Shown here: piece after piece, positions 16,340 to 26,251 of the stretch
How the letters are laid out: every line of letters begins with the position of its first letter
How positions within the stretch are numbered: the first letter of the stretch is position 1
NCBI GenBank assembly: GCA_964428055.1
Contig: CAYRWM010000015.1
Location: forward strand, 1 to 44,806
DNA: 44,806 nucleotides
Source of the DNA: CAYRWM01 sp964428055
GTDB lineage: Bacteria; Bacillota; Clostridia; Christensenellales; Christensenellaceae
Direction of reading: 5' to 3'
Notes under the pieces: generated by a model
The model's database searches: none
What the model was told of the DNA's origin: nothing
The model's input: the letters and a program-made list of their open reading frames with translations, nothing else
Translations under genes and position numbers: made by a program

Positions 16340-17665
16340 TTATTTTACAACTCCTTTTATATCAAAATCATAAGCATATGTAAGTTCAACATTATAATAC
16401 TTACCTGTTTCCAGTTCTCCGGAGGATTCAACAAGTATCTTCCCGTCAGCATCAGGGGCTTCAGCATACGATCTCCCGTAATAGAGATCGGAATCCTCAT
16501 CGTAACCTTCAATAAGCACTTCACAGGTTGTCCCTATTCTTGACTGATTTCTCTTAGCAGATACATCAGCCTGGAATGTCATGAGCTTCTCCACACGCTC
16601 GAGTTTAACAGCCTCATCAATCTGCACAGGCATTTCCGCAGCAGGCGTTCCATCCTCCTGTGAATAAGCAAAGACTCCAAGTCTGTCAAACTGAAGTTTA
16701 TTTACCATCTGGCAGCATATATCATGATCATCCTCTGTCTCACCCGGGAATCCGGCTATAAGAGTCGTACGGAGAATAATGTCCTCTGATTTGGCTCTTA
16801 TCATAGAAACCTTATCCTCTATCGATCTACATGTGGTCTGCCTGTTCATATCGCGGAGTATCTCATCCGAAAAGTGCTGAACCGGAATATCAAGATAATT
16901 GACTATCTTATCGGATTCAAGCATCGTATCGACTAGTTCTTCGTCTACGTGCTCCGGATAACTGTACAAAAGCCTGAGCCATTTGAGATTGGGCACAGTT
17001 GCAGCCCTCTTCAGCAGCTCTGAGATCATGGGCTTTCCATAGATATCAAATCCGTACAGCGTAGTATCCTGAGCAACAAAGATTATCTCATTGTAACCGT
17101 TCTGAACAAGGAGGACAGTCTCTGTAATAATATCCTCCATAGGTCTGCTCCTGTACGGACCTCGTATTGACGGGATAACACAGTATGAGCAGTGATTATC
17201 ACAGCCCTCAGCTATCTTTATATATGCTGTTGGCTTTGGGGAAGTTATCAGCCTAGGCACAACTATTCCAGTCTCAAGTTCTGCATCGGGATAATAGTCC
17301 TTAGTGATATCAGAAACGGCATCTTTAAGAATATCCGGTAATGCTTTATATGCGGCTATACCTGCAAAACAGTCAACCTCTGGAATGAGTTCTCTTAAAG
17401 ATGATCTGTACCTTTCCGGAAGACATCCCGTTACTATGAGATACTTTAGAGAACCCTTCTTTTTGTATTCAGCTACATCAAGTATCGTGTCAATTGACTC
17501 CTGTTTGGCAGGATCTATAAATGCACAGGTATTGATTATCATTATGTCAGCATCTTCAATTCGCTGAACTATCTCACATTCCTGCGGTATGGAAGCGAGC
17601 ATCATCTCTGTGTCTATACTATTTTTTACGCAACCGAGAGAGATCACGCCTATCTTAACGCTCAT
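16340..17665 (-). CDS. rimO: Ribosomal protein S12 methylthiotransferase RimO
   Basis: A radical-SAM methylthiotransferase that modifies an aspartate of ribosomal protein S12. The 441-residue protein has the three UPF0004 cysteines C12, C47 and C81, the radical-SAM CX3CX2C motif (CDNHCSYC) at C155, C159 and C162, and a C-terminal TRAM domain. The N-terminal IGVISLGCVKNSIDTE is characteristic of RimO rather than MiaB. Its ATG overlaps the ftsK stop (ATGA). Confidence 0.96.
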   Translation of the reverse strand: MSVKIGVISLGCVKNSIDTEMMLASIPQECEIVQRIEDADIMIINTCAFIDPAKQESIDTILDVAEYKKKGSLKYLIVTGCLPERYRSSLRELIPEVDCFAGIAAYKALPDILKDAVSDITKDYYPDAELETGIVVPRLITSPKPTAYIKIAEGCDNHCSYCVIPSIRGPYRSRPMEDIITETVLLVQNGYNEIIFVAQDTTLYGFDIYGKPMISELLKRAATVPNLKWLRLLYSYPEHVDEELVDTMLESDKIVNYLDIPVQHFSDEILRDMNRQTTCRSIEDKVSMIRAKSEDIILRTTLIAGFPGETEDDHDICCQMVNKLQFDRLGVFAYSQEDGTPAAEMPVQIDEAVKLERVEKLMTFQADVSAKRNQSRIGTTCEVLIEGYDEDSDLYYGRSYAEAPDADGKILVESSGELETGKYYNVELTYAYDFDIKGVVK

Positions 17666-20148
17666 ATCTGCTGACTGACGTCTCCAAAAATCTCGTTGTA
17701 TTCTTCTTTTGTTATAAGTACCTGCCTGGCCTTGCTGCCTTCAAACCCGCTGACATAACCACGGATTTCCATTTCATCAATAAGTCTGGCAGCCCTTGCA
17801 TATCCGACCCTGAACCTTCTCTGGATCATTGATATCGAAGCCTGACCTGAATCCAGTACAAGTTTGACGGCTTGCGGGAACAGTGCATCGTACTCGTCTT
17901 CACCGCTCTCCCTTACTTCTTCCTTTTCGGGGTTGCTAGCTTCAATGCTCTCAGCGACTGATTCATCATATTCATGTTTAACATTCTGACGCAGAAAATC
18001 ACATACGGAATTGATTTCATCCTCACTGACAAAGCATCCCTGGACTCTCATTGGTTTTGGACTTCCAGTAGGCAGGAAAAGCATATCGCCTCTGCCTATG
18101 AGTTTCTCAGCCCCGTTCCTATCTAAAATGGTCCTGGAATCCGTCTGGGAAGCAACAGAAAAAGCTATCCTGGAAGGGATATTTGCCTTGATAGCACCAG
18201 TAATGAACTGCACAGAAGGTCTCTGTGTAGCAACAACAAGATGTATACCTGCAGCTCTGCCCAACTGAGCGATACTGCAGATAGCTTCCTCTACTTCCTT
18301 CGGACTCGTCATCATGAGCTCTGCAACTTCATCGATGATTATAATAAGCTTAGGCAGAGGATCTTTGCCCTCGAGCACCATCTTCTCATTATAACTGACA
18401 AGTTCCTTGACCCCCTTGGAACTCAGCATTTTATATCGCATATGCATCTCATTGACTGCCCACTGAAGAGCAGCAGGAGCCTTTTTAATATTAGTTACAA
18501 CGGGGATCAGCAGATGCGGTATATTATTGTATTCTGAAAGTTCGACCTGTTTCGGGTCAATCATAATCATCTTCACATCATCAGGTGAAGCGTTATAAAG
18601 AAGGCTCATAATGAGTGAATTCACACAAACACTCTTTCCTGAATTTGTTTCACCAGCGATAAGCAGATGCGGCATCTTGCGAATATCGGCATATATATTC
18701 TTGCCGGCAATATCCTTACCGACAGCGAATACTGTCGAACTCTTGCTTTTTCTGAACTCAGGCGCTGAAAGAAGATCCTTGAGCGCTACACTGCTCCTTG
18801 CAGTATTGGGCACCTCGATGCCGACAGCAGCCTTTCCGGGTATTGGTGCTTCTATCCTAACTCCCGGAGTCGCAAATGCAAGTGCAATGTCATCCGAGAG
18901 ATTAACGATCTTTTTAACTGAAACACCGGCTGCAGGCTTTACTTCATATCTGGTTATGACAGGCCCTACGGAAATACCCTCAACCTTTGCCGCGATACCA
19001 AAATCAGCGAGAGTATCTTCCAAAATTGCTGCATTGTTCTTCCTCTCTGCAGCCGATACGGTCTTCTGAGCTTCACCGTTATTCAGCAATGATAATGGCG
19101 GAGCGACATAGCTTGATTTCTTTGCACTGGGAGCCTTTTCTTTAGGCGGAACAACACCGACGCCGACTCTCCTCGCTGTCGGTGCGCCGGACTTCTTACG
19201 GCTTCCGGGCTTTGGCTCCGGCTTGAGATCTTTCTCAACATTCTCGGATTTAATCTGTTTTACCTGCTCGGCTTTTTGTTTTCCGTCATTATAAAGATCC
19301 AATGTGCTCTGGACAAATTCCTCAGTCTCTTTTCTGAACTCATCTGAATTATAGAGGCTGTCCTTATCTGAATCGATCAGCAAACCGAAACCGTCAGTTT
19401 CCATCTTCTTTGAAGGGGCTTTCGGTTTTCTTCTGTATACCTTATCAACATTGATGGTATTCTCATCAGTCTCGATCTTGATATCAAACGGATTTTCAAT
19501 GTATTCCGCCTCATCTTCCTCATTTGTCCTTGCAAGATCGATAACGTATAGATTCTGTCTGTTCTTTCTCATCCTAGCTTCTTCTCTGTATTCAACAAAA
19601 TTTTCATACTGATTCTTAACTGCATTGCCGATGCCCGCGCTCATCCTCTTAATGGAGAGATTGGTTAAAGCAAGTACAGATACGGCTATTGCAGCAATAA
19701 GTACGATATAACTGCCGGCAGTCCCCAGCAGACAGTATAACGGGTAAGCTATAAGCGCTCCTATAAAACCGCCGCCAGACTTAAAAGCGGCTCCGAGATC
19801 AAAAGACTCAGCCGCAAAATCAATGAAACTGCTCGTATTAAGCATCTCTGCAACATATATATGCAGAAGGCTCAAAGTAAGGAAAAAGAGCAGTATAACC
19901 AACGCAATCTTTTTTGTGTCCAGCAGATCGCGCTTTGCCATAATAAACATCACGCCGATCACCGCACATATAACAGGGAAAACGTAGCCAACTACTCCCA
20001 GAACGCCGAAGATACAGAAAGAAATCGCCTCACCTGCCGTACTGATGACATTGAAGTAGACAGACAGAGCCGTGAGCACAGCAACTGCGATAAAGATTAC
20101 GCCTGCTATCTCATATCTTCTGTTTTCATTCTCCTGAACGTTCCTCAT
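17662..20148 (-). CDS. ftsK: DNA translocase FtsK/SpoIIIE
   Basis: An 828-residue septal DNA translocase. The N-terminal membrane domain carries about four hydrophobic segments between residues 12 and 165. A Lys/Pro-rich linker (about 240-350) leads into the RecA-like motor with Walker A GETNSGKS at 499-506 and Walker B IIIIDEVAEL. The C-terminal gamma winged helix (GQASISMIQRRFRVGYARAARLIDEME) reads chromosome polarity sequences. FtsK and SpoIIIE orthologues cannot be separated by reading. AGGAAAA lies in front of the ATG. It follows efp after 66 bases with no clear terminator. Confidence 0.95.
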   Translation of the reverse strand: MRNVQENENRRYEIAGVIFIAVAVLTALSVYFNVISTAGEAISFCIFGVLGVVGYVFPVICAVIGVMFIMAKRDLLDTKKIALVILLFFLTLSLLHIYVAEMLNTSSFIDFAAESFDLGAAFKSGGGFIGALIAYPLYCLLGTAGSYIVLIAAIAVSVLALTNLSIKRMSAGIGNAVKNQYENFVEYREEARMRKNRQNLYVIDLARTNEEDEAEYIENPFDIKIETDENTINVDKVYRRKPKAPSKKMETDGFGLLIDSDKDSLYNSDEFRKETEEFVQSTLDLYNDGKQKAEQVKQIKSENVEKDLKPEPKPGSRKKSGAPTARRVGVGVVPPKEKAPSAKKSSYVAPPLSLLNNGEAQKTVSAAERKNNAAILEDTLADFGIAAKVEGISVGPVITRYEVKPAAGVSVKKIVNLSDDIALAFATPGVRIEAPIPGKAAVGIEVPNTARSSVALKDLLSAPEFRKSKSSTVFAVGKDIAGKNIYADIRKMPHLLIAGETNSGKSVCVNSLIMSLLYNASPDDVKMIMIDPKQVELSEYNNIPHLLIPVVTNIKKAPAALQWAVNEMHMRYKMLSSKGVKELVSYNEKMVLEGKDPLPKLIIIIDEVAELMMTSPKEVEEAICSIAQLGRAAGIHLVVATQRPSVQFITGAIKANIPSRIAFSVASQTDSRTILDRNGAEKLIGRGDMLFLPTGSPKPMRVQGCFVSEDEINSVCDFLRQNVKHEYDESVAESIEASNPEKEEVRESGEDEYDALFPQAVKLVLDSGQASISMIQRRFRVGYARAARLIDEMEIRGYVSGFEGSKARQVLITKEEYNEIFGDVSQQI

Positions 20149-20214
20149 TTTTCCTAAAATAACTCAATTAATGACACTGCGCTTAAGTGCTATGAAGCCT
20201 GTTTAGAAAAAATA

Positions 20215-20772
20215 TTATACACGCTCCATGTACTCACCGGTACGTGTGTCAACTCTGATAACGTCACCCTCCTCAATGAAAAGGGGAACCATTATCTTTG
20301 CTCCGGTCTCGATTATAGCGGGCTTATTGCCAGCAGTTGCAGTATCACCCTTAAAACCGGGTTCGGTCTCCGTAACCGTCATCTCAACGAAGTTCGGAGG
20401 TTCAACTGAGAAGGCTTCACCCTTAAAGAACTTTATGGTCATGCTCATATTCTCTTTCATATAGGGAAGAGAATCCTTAACCTTGTCCTCATTCAGCGGG
20501 AGCTGCTCATAAGTCTCATTATCCATAAAGTAATAAAGCTCACCGTCATTATAGAGATACTCCATCTCTTTTCTGTCCACATGAGCTTTCGGGAACTTTT
20601 CTGTAGGATTAAAAGACTTCTCAAGTACATTGCCGGTGACGACGTTTTTAATCTTCGTCCTCACGAATGCAGCGCCTTTGCCGGGTTTGACATGCTGAAA
20701 GTCAACAATTACCCAAACCTGACCGTCAATCTCAATGGTTATACCTTTCCTGAATTCGCCAGCCGATATCAT
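20215..20772 (-). CDS. efp: Translation elongation factor P
   Basis: A 185-residue EF-P, which relieves ribosome stalling at polyproline. The N-terminal KOW domain contains HVKPGKGAAF, whose loop lysine K32 is the position modified in other bacteria. The C-terminal domain ends KIMVPLFIEEGDVIRVDTRTGEYMERV. No modification genes (yeiP, epmA/B or ymfI) are visible nearby. ACAGGAGG precedes the ATG, and the gene has its own candidate promoter. Confidence 0.97.
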   Translation of the reverse strand: MISAGEFRKGITIEIDGQVWVIVDFQHVKPGKGAAFVRTKIKNVVTGNVLEKSFNPTEKFPKAHVDRKEMEYLYNDGELYYFMDNETYEQLPLNEDKVKDSLPYMKENMSMTIKFFKGEAFSVEPPNFVEMTVTETEPGFKGDTATAGNKPAIIETGAKIMVPLFIEEGDVIRVDTRTGEYMERV

Positions 20773-20845
20773 TTAATCAAACCTCCTGTAATTATGAGAA
20801 AATAATCTATGTTTAGCTTAAGATTATCTAGACATACCTAGTGTA

Positions 20846-20874
20846 ATTATACAACATATAGTGATTGCAGTCTA
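20846..20874 (-). promoter_or_regulatory. Candidate sigma-A promoter of efp
   Basis: TAGACT (20874-20869), a 17-base spacer and a perfect TATAAT (20851-20846) on the minus strand, with a leader of about 65 bases. The -35 overlaps the stop codon of the upstream TIM-barrel gene. Confidence 0.6.
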
Positions 20875-21732
20875 CTTTTTTTTCATTATATAGTAATCGT
20901 AGGATGCTTTCATGGCCGCAGCGTCATCTGCCTGAGTTCCATTTGATTCGCATATGACAGTGGGCGTTAGATGGCGTTCTGCAAACAGTCGCATGAGCGG
21001 TTCATGGTCCGGACCGAATCCTTCATCAGAAAAACGTCTGTGCATCTTTTCCCCTGCGCCTGTGTACTCTATCCTGCTGAAATGAACGTGCATGTTATTG
21101 ACTTTATTTCCGTCTATATTATCCGATAGATAATCGATTATTCTCTCATAATCCTTTTCTGTGCGTATGCCTCCGAGCGTCCTGGCATGCAGATGACCGA
21201 AATCGATGGCAGGAATGACTGTGTCAGCGACACTGCATAGTCTTGCTACTTCCTTCAGATCAGCGATCTGATTAATCTTCCCCATGGTCTCAGGGCAAAG
21301 TATCAGATCTCCGTATCCTTTTTCAGCGAATCGGTCAGTCACCATCTTCAGGTTGTCACATACCATAGCAAATGCCCTGCCCCTGTCAATATTAGCGCAG
21401 GCCCCGGGATGAAAAACGATCCTTTCAGCATTAAGATGCCTTGCAGCCTCAGCACACTGAAAGAAGTATCCCATATTCTTTTCCTGACGATCAGAATCAT
21501 CAGTCGCAAGATTGATATAGTATGGAGCGTGAAGACTTATGCAAACACCGAAAGCGTCAGCATGTTCGGCAATCTTCTCACCCGTCTCTTTCTTCATACG
21601 CACACCGCGGCCGAAAGGATATTCAAACGCGTTGAGACCTTTTTCCGAAAGCCATTCAAATGCCTGCCACGTATGTTTGAGCCCGGAAGCATAGAATGAT
21701 TCACTGTTGCCGGCAGGGCCGAATCTTATCAT
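20872..21732 (-). CDS. Endonuclease IV-like TIM-barrel protein
   Basis: A 286-residue protein of the AP-endonuclease-2/xylose isomerase-like TIM-barrel superfamily, in the clostridial group annotated as deoxyribonuclease IV. The trinuclear-zinc ligand pattern is largely visible: H68, H108 (FHPG), E148 (CPETMG), D177 and H180 (DFGHLHA), H217, H231 and E262 (CESNG). The Nfo signature DxHxH is replaced by a GEKMHRRF motif, so AP-endonuclease activity is plausible but unproven; a sugar-active function is the alternative. It lies 10 bases after the U32 gene and probably shares its transcript. Confidence 0.75.
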   Translation of the reverse strand: MIRFGPAGNSESFYASGLKHTWQAFEWLSEKGLNAFEYPFGRGVRMKKETGEKIAEHADAFGVCISLHAPYYINLATDDSDRQEKNMGYFFQCAEAARHLNAERIVFHPGACANIDRGRAFAMVCDNLKMVTDRFAEKGYGDLILCPETMGKINQIADLKEVARLCSVADTVIPAIDFGHLHARTLGGIRTEKDYERIIDYLSDNIDGNKVNNMHVHFSRIEYTGAGEKMHRRFSDEGFGPDHEPLMRLFAERHLTPTVICESNGTQADDAAAMKASYDYYIMKKK

Positions 21733-21742
21733 AGTATTTTCC

Positions 21743-22981
21743 TTATCTGAGTTTTCTCAGGATATCCCCTGTCTTTAACGGGAGATCTGAATTGATGTGT
21801 ATGTGCTGCTGCGGATGCGGAGCACTGTCCTGCTCTTCACCGTCATCATTTCTTATGTATTCAACATCAATATATTTATCATGAATTATAGGAGATAGTA
21901 TCTCCAAACGGTCTCCTACACAGAACTTGTTTCTTTGTTCAACAAGTACCTCGCCGTTTTCAGCATCATTTATGACTATTCCGACAAAAGTGTATTCACG
22001 GTCTCCGCTCAAAGTCTTTTCAAGATCCTGTTCAGGCTTACCGAAAAAGAATCCGGTGCTGAACTGCCTTGAAGCGGATTTTATAAGTTCATCTTTAAGG
22101 CTTTGGTCAAACACATAATCACCCTCAGATGAATAGTAGTCATCCATTGCTCTTCTGTAAGAAGAAACTACGGACGCAACATAATAGGGGGATTTCATAC
22201 GGCCCTCTATCTTGAAAGAGTCAATACCCGCCTCTATGAGCTTATCAATATGCTCAATCATCATTAGATCCTTTGAGTTAAGTATATATGTTCCTCTTTC
22301 ATCTTCTTTTATCTGAAAATACTGCCCTTCATAACCCTTTTCGTGCAGATAGTATTCCCATCTGCAAGGTTGAGCGCATTCCCCTTTATTACCGCTCCTG
22401 CCTGTAAGAGCATAAGACAGCAGACAGCGGCCTGAATGAGCAACACACATGGCTCCATGAACAAACACCTCTATCTCAAGGGACTCTGGCTTATTATCTA
22501 TAATGCCTTTTATCTCATCAAGCGTAAGTTCCCTTGAGAGTACTATACGTTTTACTCCGAGAGAATGCCAGAAAGCAGCGCTTTTATAATTGAATGTGCT
22601 GCTCTGAGTACTGAGATGAATAGAAAGGCCGATGCCTTCCTCCTTTATGAGCTGTATTACACCGGGATCGCTGACAATAACGCCGTCCACACCTATAGCT
22701 GAAAGAGTCCTAAGGTAACCGTTGAGATCCTCGAACTGAGAATTATGTACGAGCGCATTCACGGTAACATATATTTTGCAGCCACGCTCATGGGTATATT
22801 CCGTGGCCTCTTTTAATTCATCATCGGAAAAGTTATTTGCAAATGCTCTGAGGCCGAATGTTTTTCCGGCCACATAAACAGCGTCGGCCCCGAAATACAG
22901 GGCCGTTTTCAGACATTCAAATGAACCTGCCGGAGCCAGAAGCTCCGCACGCTTATTGCTTATTTCCAATACTGCCCCCAT
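21743..22981 (-). CDS. U32 family peptidase / tRNA hydroxylation protein (TrhP-like)
   Basis: A 412-residue PF01136 protein. It begins AELLAPAGSFECLKTALYFGADAVYVAG and carries the family signature EVFVHGAMCVAHSGRCLLS followed by GNKGECAQPCRWEY. Cysteines C179, C186, C202 and C206 are candidates for the Fe-S cluster or metal site known in this superfamily. Homologues in Bacillus and E. coli (TrhP) hydroxylate U34 of tRNAs rather than acting as peptidases, so a tRNA role is the better guess. The start overlaps mltG by 22 bases. A TTG at codon 5 with GGGGG before it is an alternative start. Confidence 0.88.
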   Translation of the reverse strand: MGAVLEISNKRAELLAPAGSFECLKTALYFGADAVYVAGKTFGLRAFANNFSDDELKEATEYTHERGCKIYVTVNALVHNSQFEDLNGYLRTLSAIGVDGVIVSDPGVIQLIKEEGIGLSIHLSTQSSTFNYKSAAFWHSLGVKRIVLSRELTLDEIKGIIDNKPESLEIEVFVHGAMCVAHSGRCLLSYALTGRSGNKGECAQPCRWEYYLHEKGYEGQYFQIKEDERGTYILNSKDLMMIEHIDKLIEAGIDSFKIEGRMKSPYYVASVVSSYRRAMDDYYSSEGDYVFDQSLKDELIKSASRQFSTGFFFGKPEQDLEKTLSGDREYTFVGIVINDAENGEVLVEQRNKFCVGDRLEILSPIIHDKYIDVEYIRNDDGEEQDSAPHPQQHIHINSDLPLKTGDILRKLR

Positions 22982-24171
22982 TCCGCCACATTGGCTTGAT
23001 GCTCTTCATAAGTCTTTGCAAATACCTGAGTACCGGCCTCAGGGGTGGTCAGACAGAAGTACAGATAGTTTTCATTTATGAATTCCTCATCCGGATAGAG
23101 CGCAGCCTCGATAGCTGCTTTTCCGGGGTTACATATCGGACCTATCGGAAGACCCTTATTAAGATATGTATTATACGGTGACTCCATAGCGAGCTCATCA
23201 GAGTTGAATGTATACTGCCTCTTGCCAGTTACGACCTGCATTGTTGTATCAGATCCGAGAGGCATATCTGCTTTAAGTCTGTTATGGAAAACAGCTGAAA
23301 CCTTTTTGAAGTCCTCGGTTATTGCTTCCTTTTCTATTATGGATGCAAGCGTAACTACTTCATCCACAGTCATGCCAAGTTCTTCTGCCCTGTTAATATA
23401 CTCATCAGTGAAAATCTCACCGAATCTGTTAAGCTGTTTGATTATTACCTCTTCCTCGTTACAGTCATAATAAAATCTGTATGTATCGGGGAACAGATAT
23501 CCGTCAAGGACATTGAGCCTTCCCTCTTTATCAGGATTATCTATAACGCTCTTTATGAACGGGTAGTTCTCAAATTTCTCGCCGGTTCTGCACAGCTCCT
23601 TGAACCTTTCGGGTGAATCGAACAATCCGGTCTCCGGGTCTGCCAGCTGTTCCGCTTCCTGGTCTACTGAGCAGCCTTCAACAAAACGATACGTCACTTC
23701 TACTGACGCAGCCTGTCCCTTGATAAGAGTGTAAATAATATCATCATAACTCATACTGGGTGAGAGTTCATAAGTGCCGGCTTTGAGTTTATATGACATA
23801 TCGGAAAAGTCTGTATACATCTTAAAGAAGAACTCGCTCTTTATGAGTCCGTTCTCTTTCAATATCTCAGCGATGCTTGAAAGCGATGAAGAACTGGGTA
23901 TAGTTACCTCCACCACCTTATCACTGCCGGGGTCGACAGGCTCAAGGTAATGCTCTTCCAGATGATTATAGGCCCAGCCCATCAGAAACATAACAATCAC
24001 GATGCTGGCTACAGTTATAACAACAGGACGAACAACCGTCCAGACCGTGGACGGCTTTTTCTCCTTTTTCTTTTTAGGCTTTTCAACCTTCTCATCAGAA
24101 TCAAGGAGTATCTTTCCGTATTTTCCTTTATCACTGCTGTCGATGAAGACTTTTCTTCCCTTGTTCGCCAA
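22960..24171 (-). CDS. mltG: Endolytic murein transglycosylase MltG
   Basis: Cleaves nascent glycan strands to set their length. The 403-residue protein has a Lys-rich cytoplasmic N-terminus, one transmembrane helix at about 43-66, a LysM-like region and the YceG catalytic domain with LASIIEKEA at 275-283, where E280 matches the catalytic glutamate. Later motifs are FHNRLKADMPLGSDTT and SPYNTYLNKGLPIGPICNPG. It lies 11 bases after the ylbF-like gene and overlaps the U32 gene. Confidence 0.94.
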   Translation of the reverse strand: MANKGRKVFIDSSDKGKYGKILLDSDEKVEKPKKKKEKKPSTVWTVVRPVVITVASIVIVMFLMGWAYNHLEEHYLEPVDPGSDKVVEVTIPSSSSLSSIAEILKENGLIKSEFFFKMYTDFSDMSYKLKAGTYELSPSMSYDDIIYTLIKGQAASVEVTYRFVEGCSVDQEAEQLADPETGLFDSPERFKELCRTGEKFENYPFIKSVIDNPDKEGRLNVLDGYLFPDTYRFYYDCNEEEVIIKQLNRFGEIFTDEYINRAEELGMTVDEVVTLASIIEKEAITEDFKKVSAVFHNRLKADMPLGSDTTMQVVTGKRQYTFNSDELAMESPYNTYLNKGLPIGPICNPGKAAIEAALYPDEEFINENYLYFCLTTPEAGTQVFAKTYEEHQANVAEWGQYWK

Positions 24172-24182
24172 AACTATTCCCC

Positions 24183-24536
24183 TTATGAATTAGATTCAAG
24201 AAAGGCCGTATCAAGCCCGCAGGCCTCACCAATTATCTTATACAGATCCGAAATAAGAGTGTTAACCTTGTACTCCAGTGCAAAGAACTCAGTAATCTTT
24301 GGATTGAACTGCAGTACTTCTCCGCATTTCTGCAAACGGTCCATCATCTCCTGAGGAACCTCGTTACCGGAAAGATATACAGCCTGAGCTTCAAACTGCA
24401 TCTTTTTATAATCTGTGATGAGTTTTTTTGAACCCTCATCACTATACAGTTCGTCTCTCAGTTCCTTATATCTGACAACATCCTCATTCGTCTTTATCTG
24501 ATTCGCAAGTTCATGCGCTTTATCGTAAATGTTCAT
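24183..24536 (-). CDS. ylbF: YlbF/YmcA (DUF964) family protein
   Basis: A 117-residue, mostly helical protein of the YlbF family (KAHELANQIKTNEDVVRYKELRDE). In Bacillus subtilis YlbF, YmcA and YaaT form the Y-complex, which directs RNase Y to specific transcripts. Here the gene is seven bases after the RNase J gene, and RNase Y is in the same window, which supports a role in RNA processing. Whether it corresponds to YlbF or YmcA cannot be told by eye. Confidence 0.82.
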   Translation of the reverse strand: MNIYDKAHELANQIKTNEDVVRYKELRDELYSDEGSKKLITDYKKMQFEAQAVYLSGNEVPQEMMDRLQKCGEVLQFNPKITEFFALEYKVNTLISDLYKIIGEACGLDTAFLESNS

Positions 24537-24543
24537 TATCCTG

Positions 24544-26229
24544 CTATTTCACTGTTATGACCGGGATTATGACCGGATTTTTCATTGTCTTATCATAGAG
24601 AAATCTGCCCAGTCCCTTTTTGATCGCGTTGACCATAGCCGGGATATCTATATTTCTCTTGTTAGTATTGTAGCACTTCCTCACGATATCCGAAACCACT
24701 TTTTTGGACTCTTCTATGAGCTCCACCGACTCTCTCATATATACAAAACCGCGAGAAACAACTTCCGTGTCCGCTGTAAGAGCATGCCTCTTATTGAATG
24801 AAAGGACAGCGTTAACAACAAACACACCTTCGTTCCCAAGCTGTTTTCTCTCACGAAGCACCGTTTCTCCTACGTCCCCAACTCGAAGACCGTTAACGAA
24901 AACACTCCCGGCCTGAACGGAATCCTTCATTTTCCCCGACCTTCTGCTTAGTTCGATAACGGCTCCGTTCTCTGCCACAAAAATATTACTTTTCCTAACA
25001 CCCATGCGCTCAGCAAGCGCAGCGTGTTTGTACAGATGTCTGTATTCACCGTGCACAGGAATAAAGAATCTCGGCCTTACGAGTGATAGCATTATCTTCA
25101 GTTCTTCCTCACATGCATGTCCTGAAACATGGACTCTGTCGGTTGAATCGTTTATCACCGAAGCACCGATGCGATATATCTTGTTTATGACATCATACAC
25201 GTACTTTTCATTACCCGGGATAGGGGTTGCGGACAGAATAACCAGGTCATTAGCTTTAAGAGTGACCTTTGAATGCTGTCCTGTCGCCATCCTGACCAAC
25301 CCGGACATCGTCTCTCCTTGCGACCCTGTTGAAAGAATAACAATCTCATTATCCTTGAAGCGATTGATGTCGTTTATATCTACAAGCATATCATCACGTA
25401 CGTTCAGCAGATTGAGTTCACGGGACAGTTTTACGATTCTGAGCATGCTCTTGCCGAGAAGACATACTTTTTTATTATAAATCCTTGCCGCATCTATTAC
25501 CTGCTGGAGCCTGTGAACATTTGATGCGAATGTCGCAACTATAATCCTACCCTCTGCCTGCTTGAAATACTGTATGAACGTATCGCTTATATTACTCTCT
25601 GAGACATTAAAACCGGGTCTGTCAGCATTAGTGCTGTCGGACAGAAGTGCAAGCACTCCCCTCTTTCCAAGCTCGGCAAAACGGCTCATGTCAATAACTT
25701 TACCGCCTACGGGAGTCAGATCTATCTTAAAATCTCCCGTCTGCACAACAGTGCCAACAGGTGTCTTAACAGCAAATGCAACAGCATCATCTATGCTGTG
25801 GCTGACTCTTATGAACTCAACAGTAAAACACCCTGCCTTTATAACTGTGCCTTCCTTTACAACATTTAGTAAAGGATTCTTAATGCCATGCTCCTGAGTC
25901 TTCAGTTCAATAAGCGCAATAGAAAGCGCCGTTCCGTAAACCGGCACATTAATATCTTCAAGTATGAAAGGCAGGCCGCCAATATGGTCTTCATGACCGT
26001 GCGTTATGAATATGCCTTTTACCTTTTCCCTGTTCTTCTTGAGATAAGCAATATCAGGTATAACATAGTCTATACCCAGCATGTCATCGGTAGGAAACAT
26101 GAGTCCGCAGTCAACGAGTATTATATCATCTCCGAACTCATAAACCGTTATGTTCTTACCTATCTCTCCTATACCGCCGAGCGGTATTATCTTAAGTTTA
26201 TTTCTGTTCTTCTTTTTTTCCTCTGTCAA
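24544..26229 (-). CDS. rnj: Ribonuclease J
   Basis: A 561-residue metallo-beta-lactamase/beta-CASP ribonuclease with endo- and 5'-3' exonuclease activity. The metal-binding HGHEDH lies at residues 77-82 after LVDCGLMFP. The beta-CASP region contains LSDSTNADRPGF and ILSTGSQGE, and VSGHACEEEL is followed by IPVHGEYRHL. The start is TTG at 26229 with GAGAGG upstream, because no ATG is available before the conserved KIIPLGGIGEIGKN. It heads rnj-ylbF-mltG. The single copy here does not rule out a second paralogue elsewhere. Confidence 0.95.
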   Translation of the reverse strand: MTEEKKKNRNKLKIIPLGGIGEIGKNITVYEFGDDIILVDCGLMFPTDDMLGIDYVIPDIAYLKKNREKVKGIFITHGHEDHIGGLPFILEDINVPVYGTALSIALIELKTQEHGIKNPLLNVVKEGTVIKAGCFTVEFIRVSHSIDDAVAFAVKTPVGTVVQTGDFKIDLTPVGGKVIDMSRFAELGKRGVLALLSDSTNADRPGFNVSESNISDTFIQYFKQAEGRIIVATFASNVHRLQQVIDAARIYNKKVCLLGKSMLRIVKLSRELNLLNVRDDMLVDINDINRFKDNEIVILSTGSQGETMSGLVRMATGQHSKVTLKANDLVILSATPIPGNEKYVYDVINKIYRIGASVINDSTDRVHVSGHACEEELKIMLSLVRPRFFIPVHGEYRHLYKHAALAERMGVRKSNIFVAENGAVIELSRRSGKMKDSVQAGSVFVNGLRVGDVGETVLRERKQLGNEGVFVVNAVLSFNKRHALTADTEVVSRGFVYMRESVELIEESKKVVSDIVRKCYNTNKRNIDIPAMVNAIKKGLGRFLYDKTMKNPVIIPVITVK

Positions 26230-26251
26230 TACTAAAAAACCTCTCTACAAA

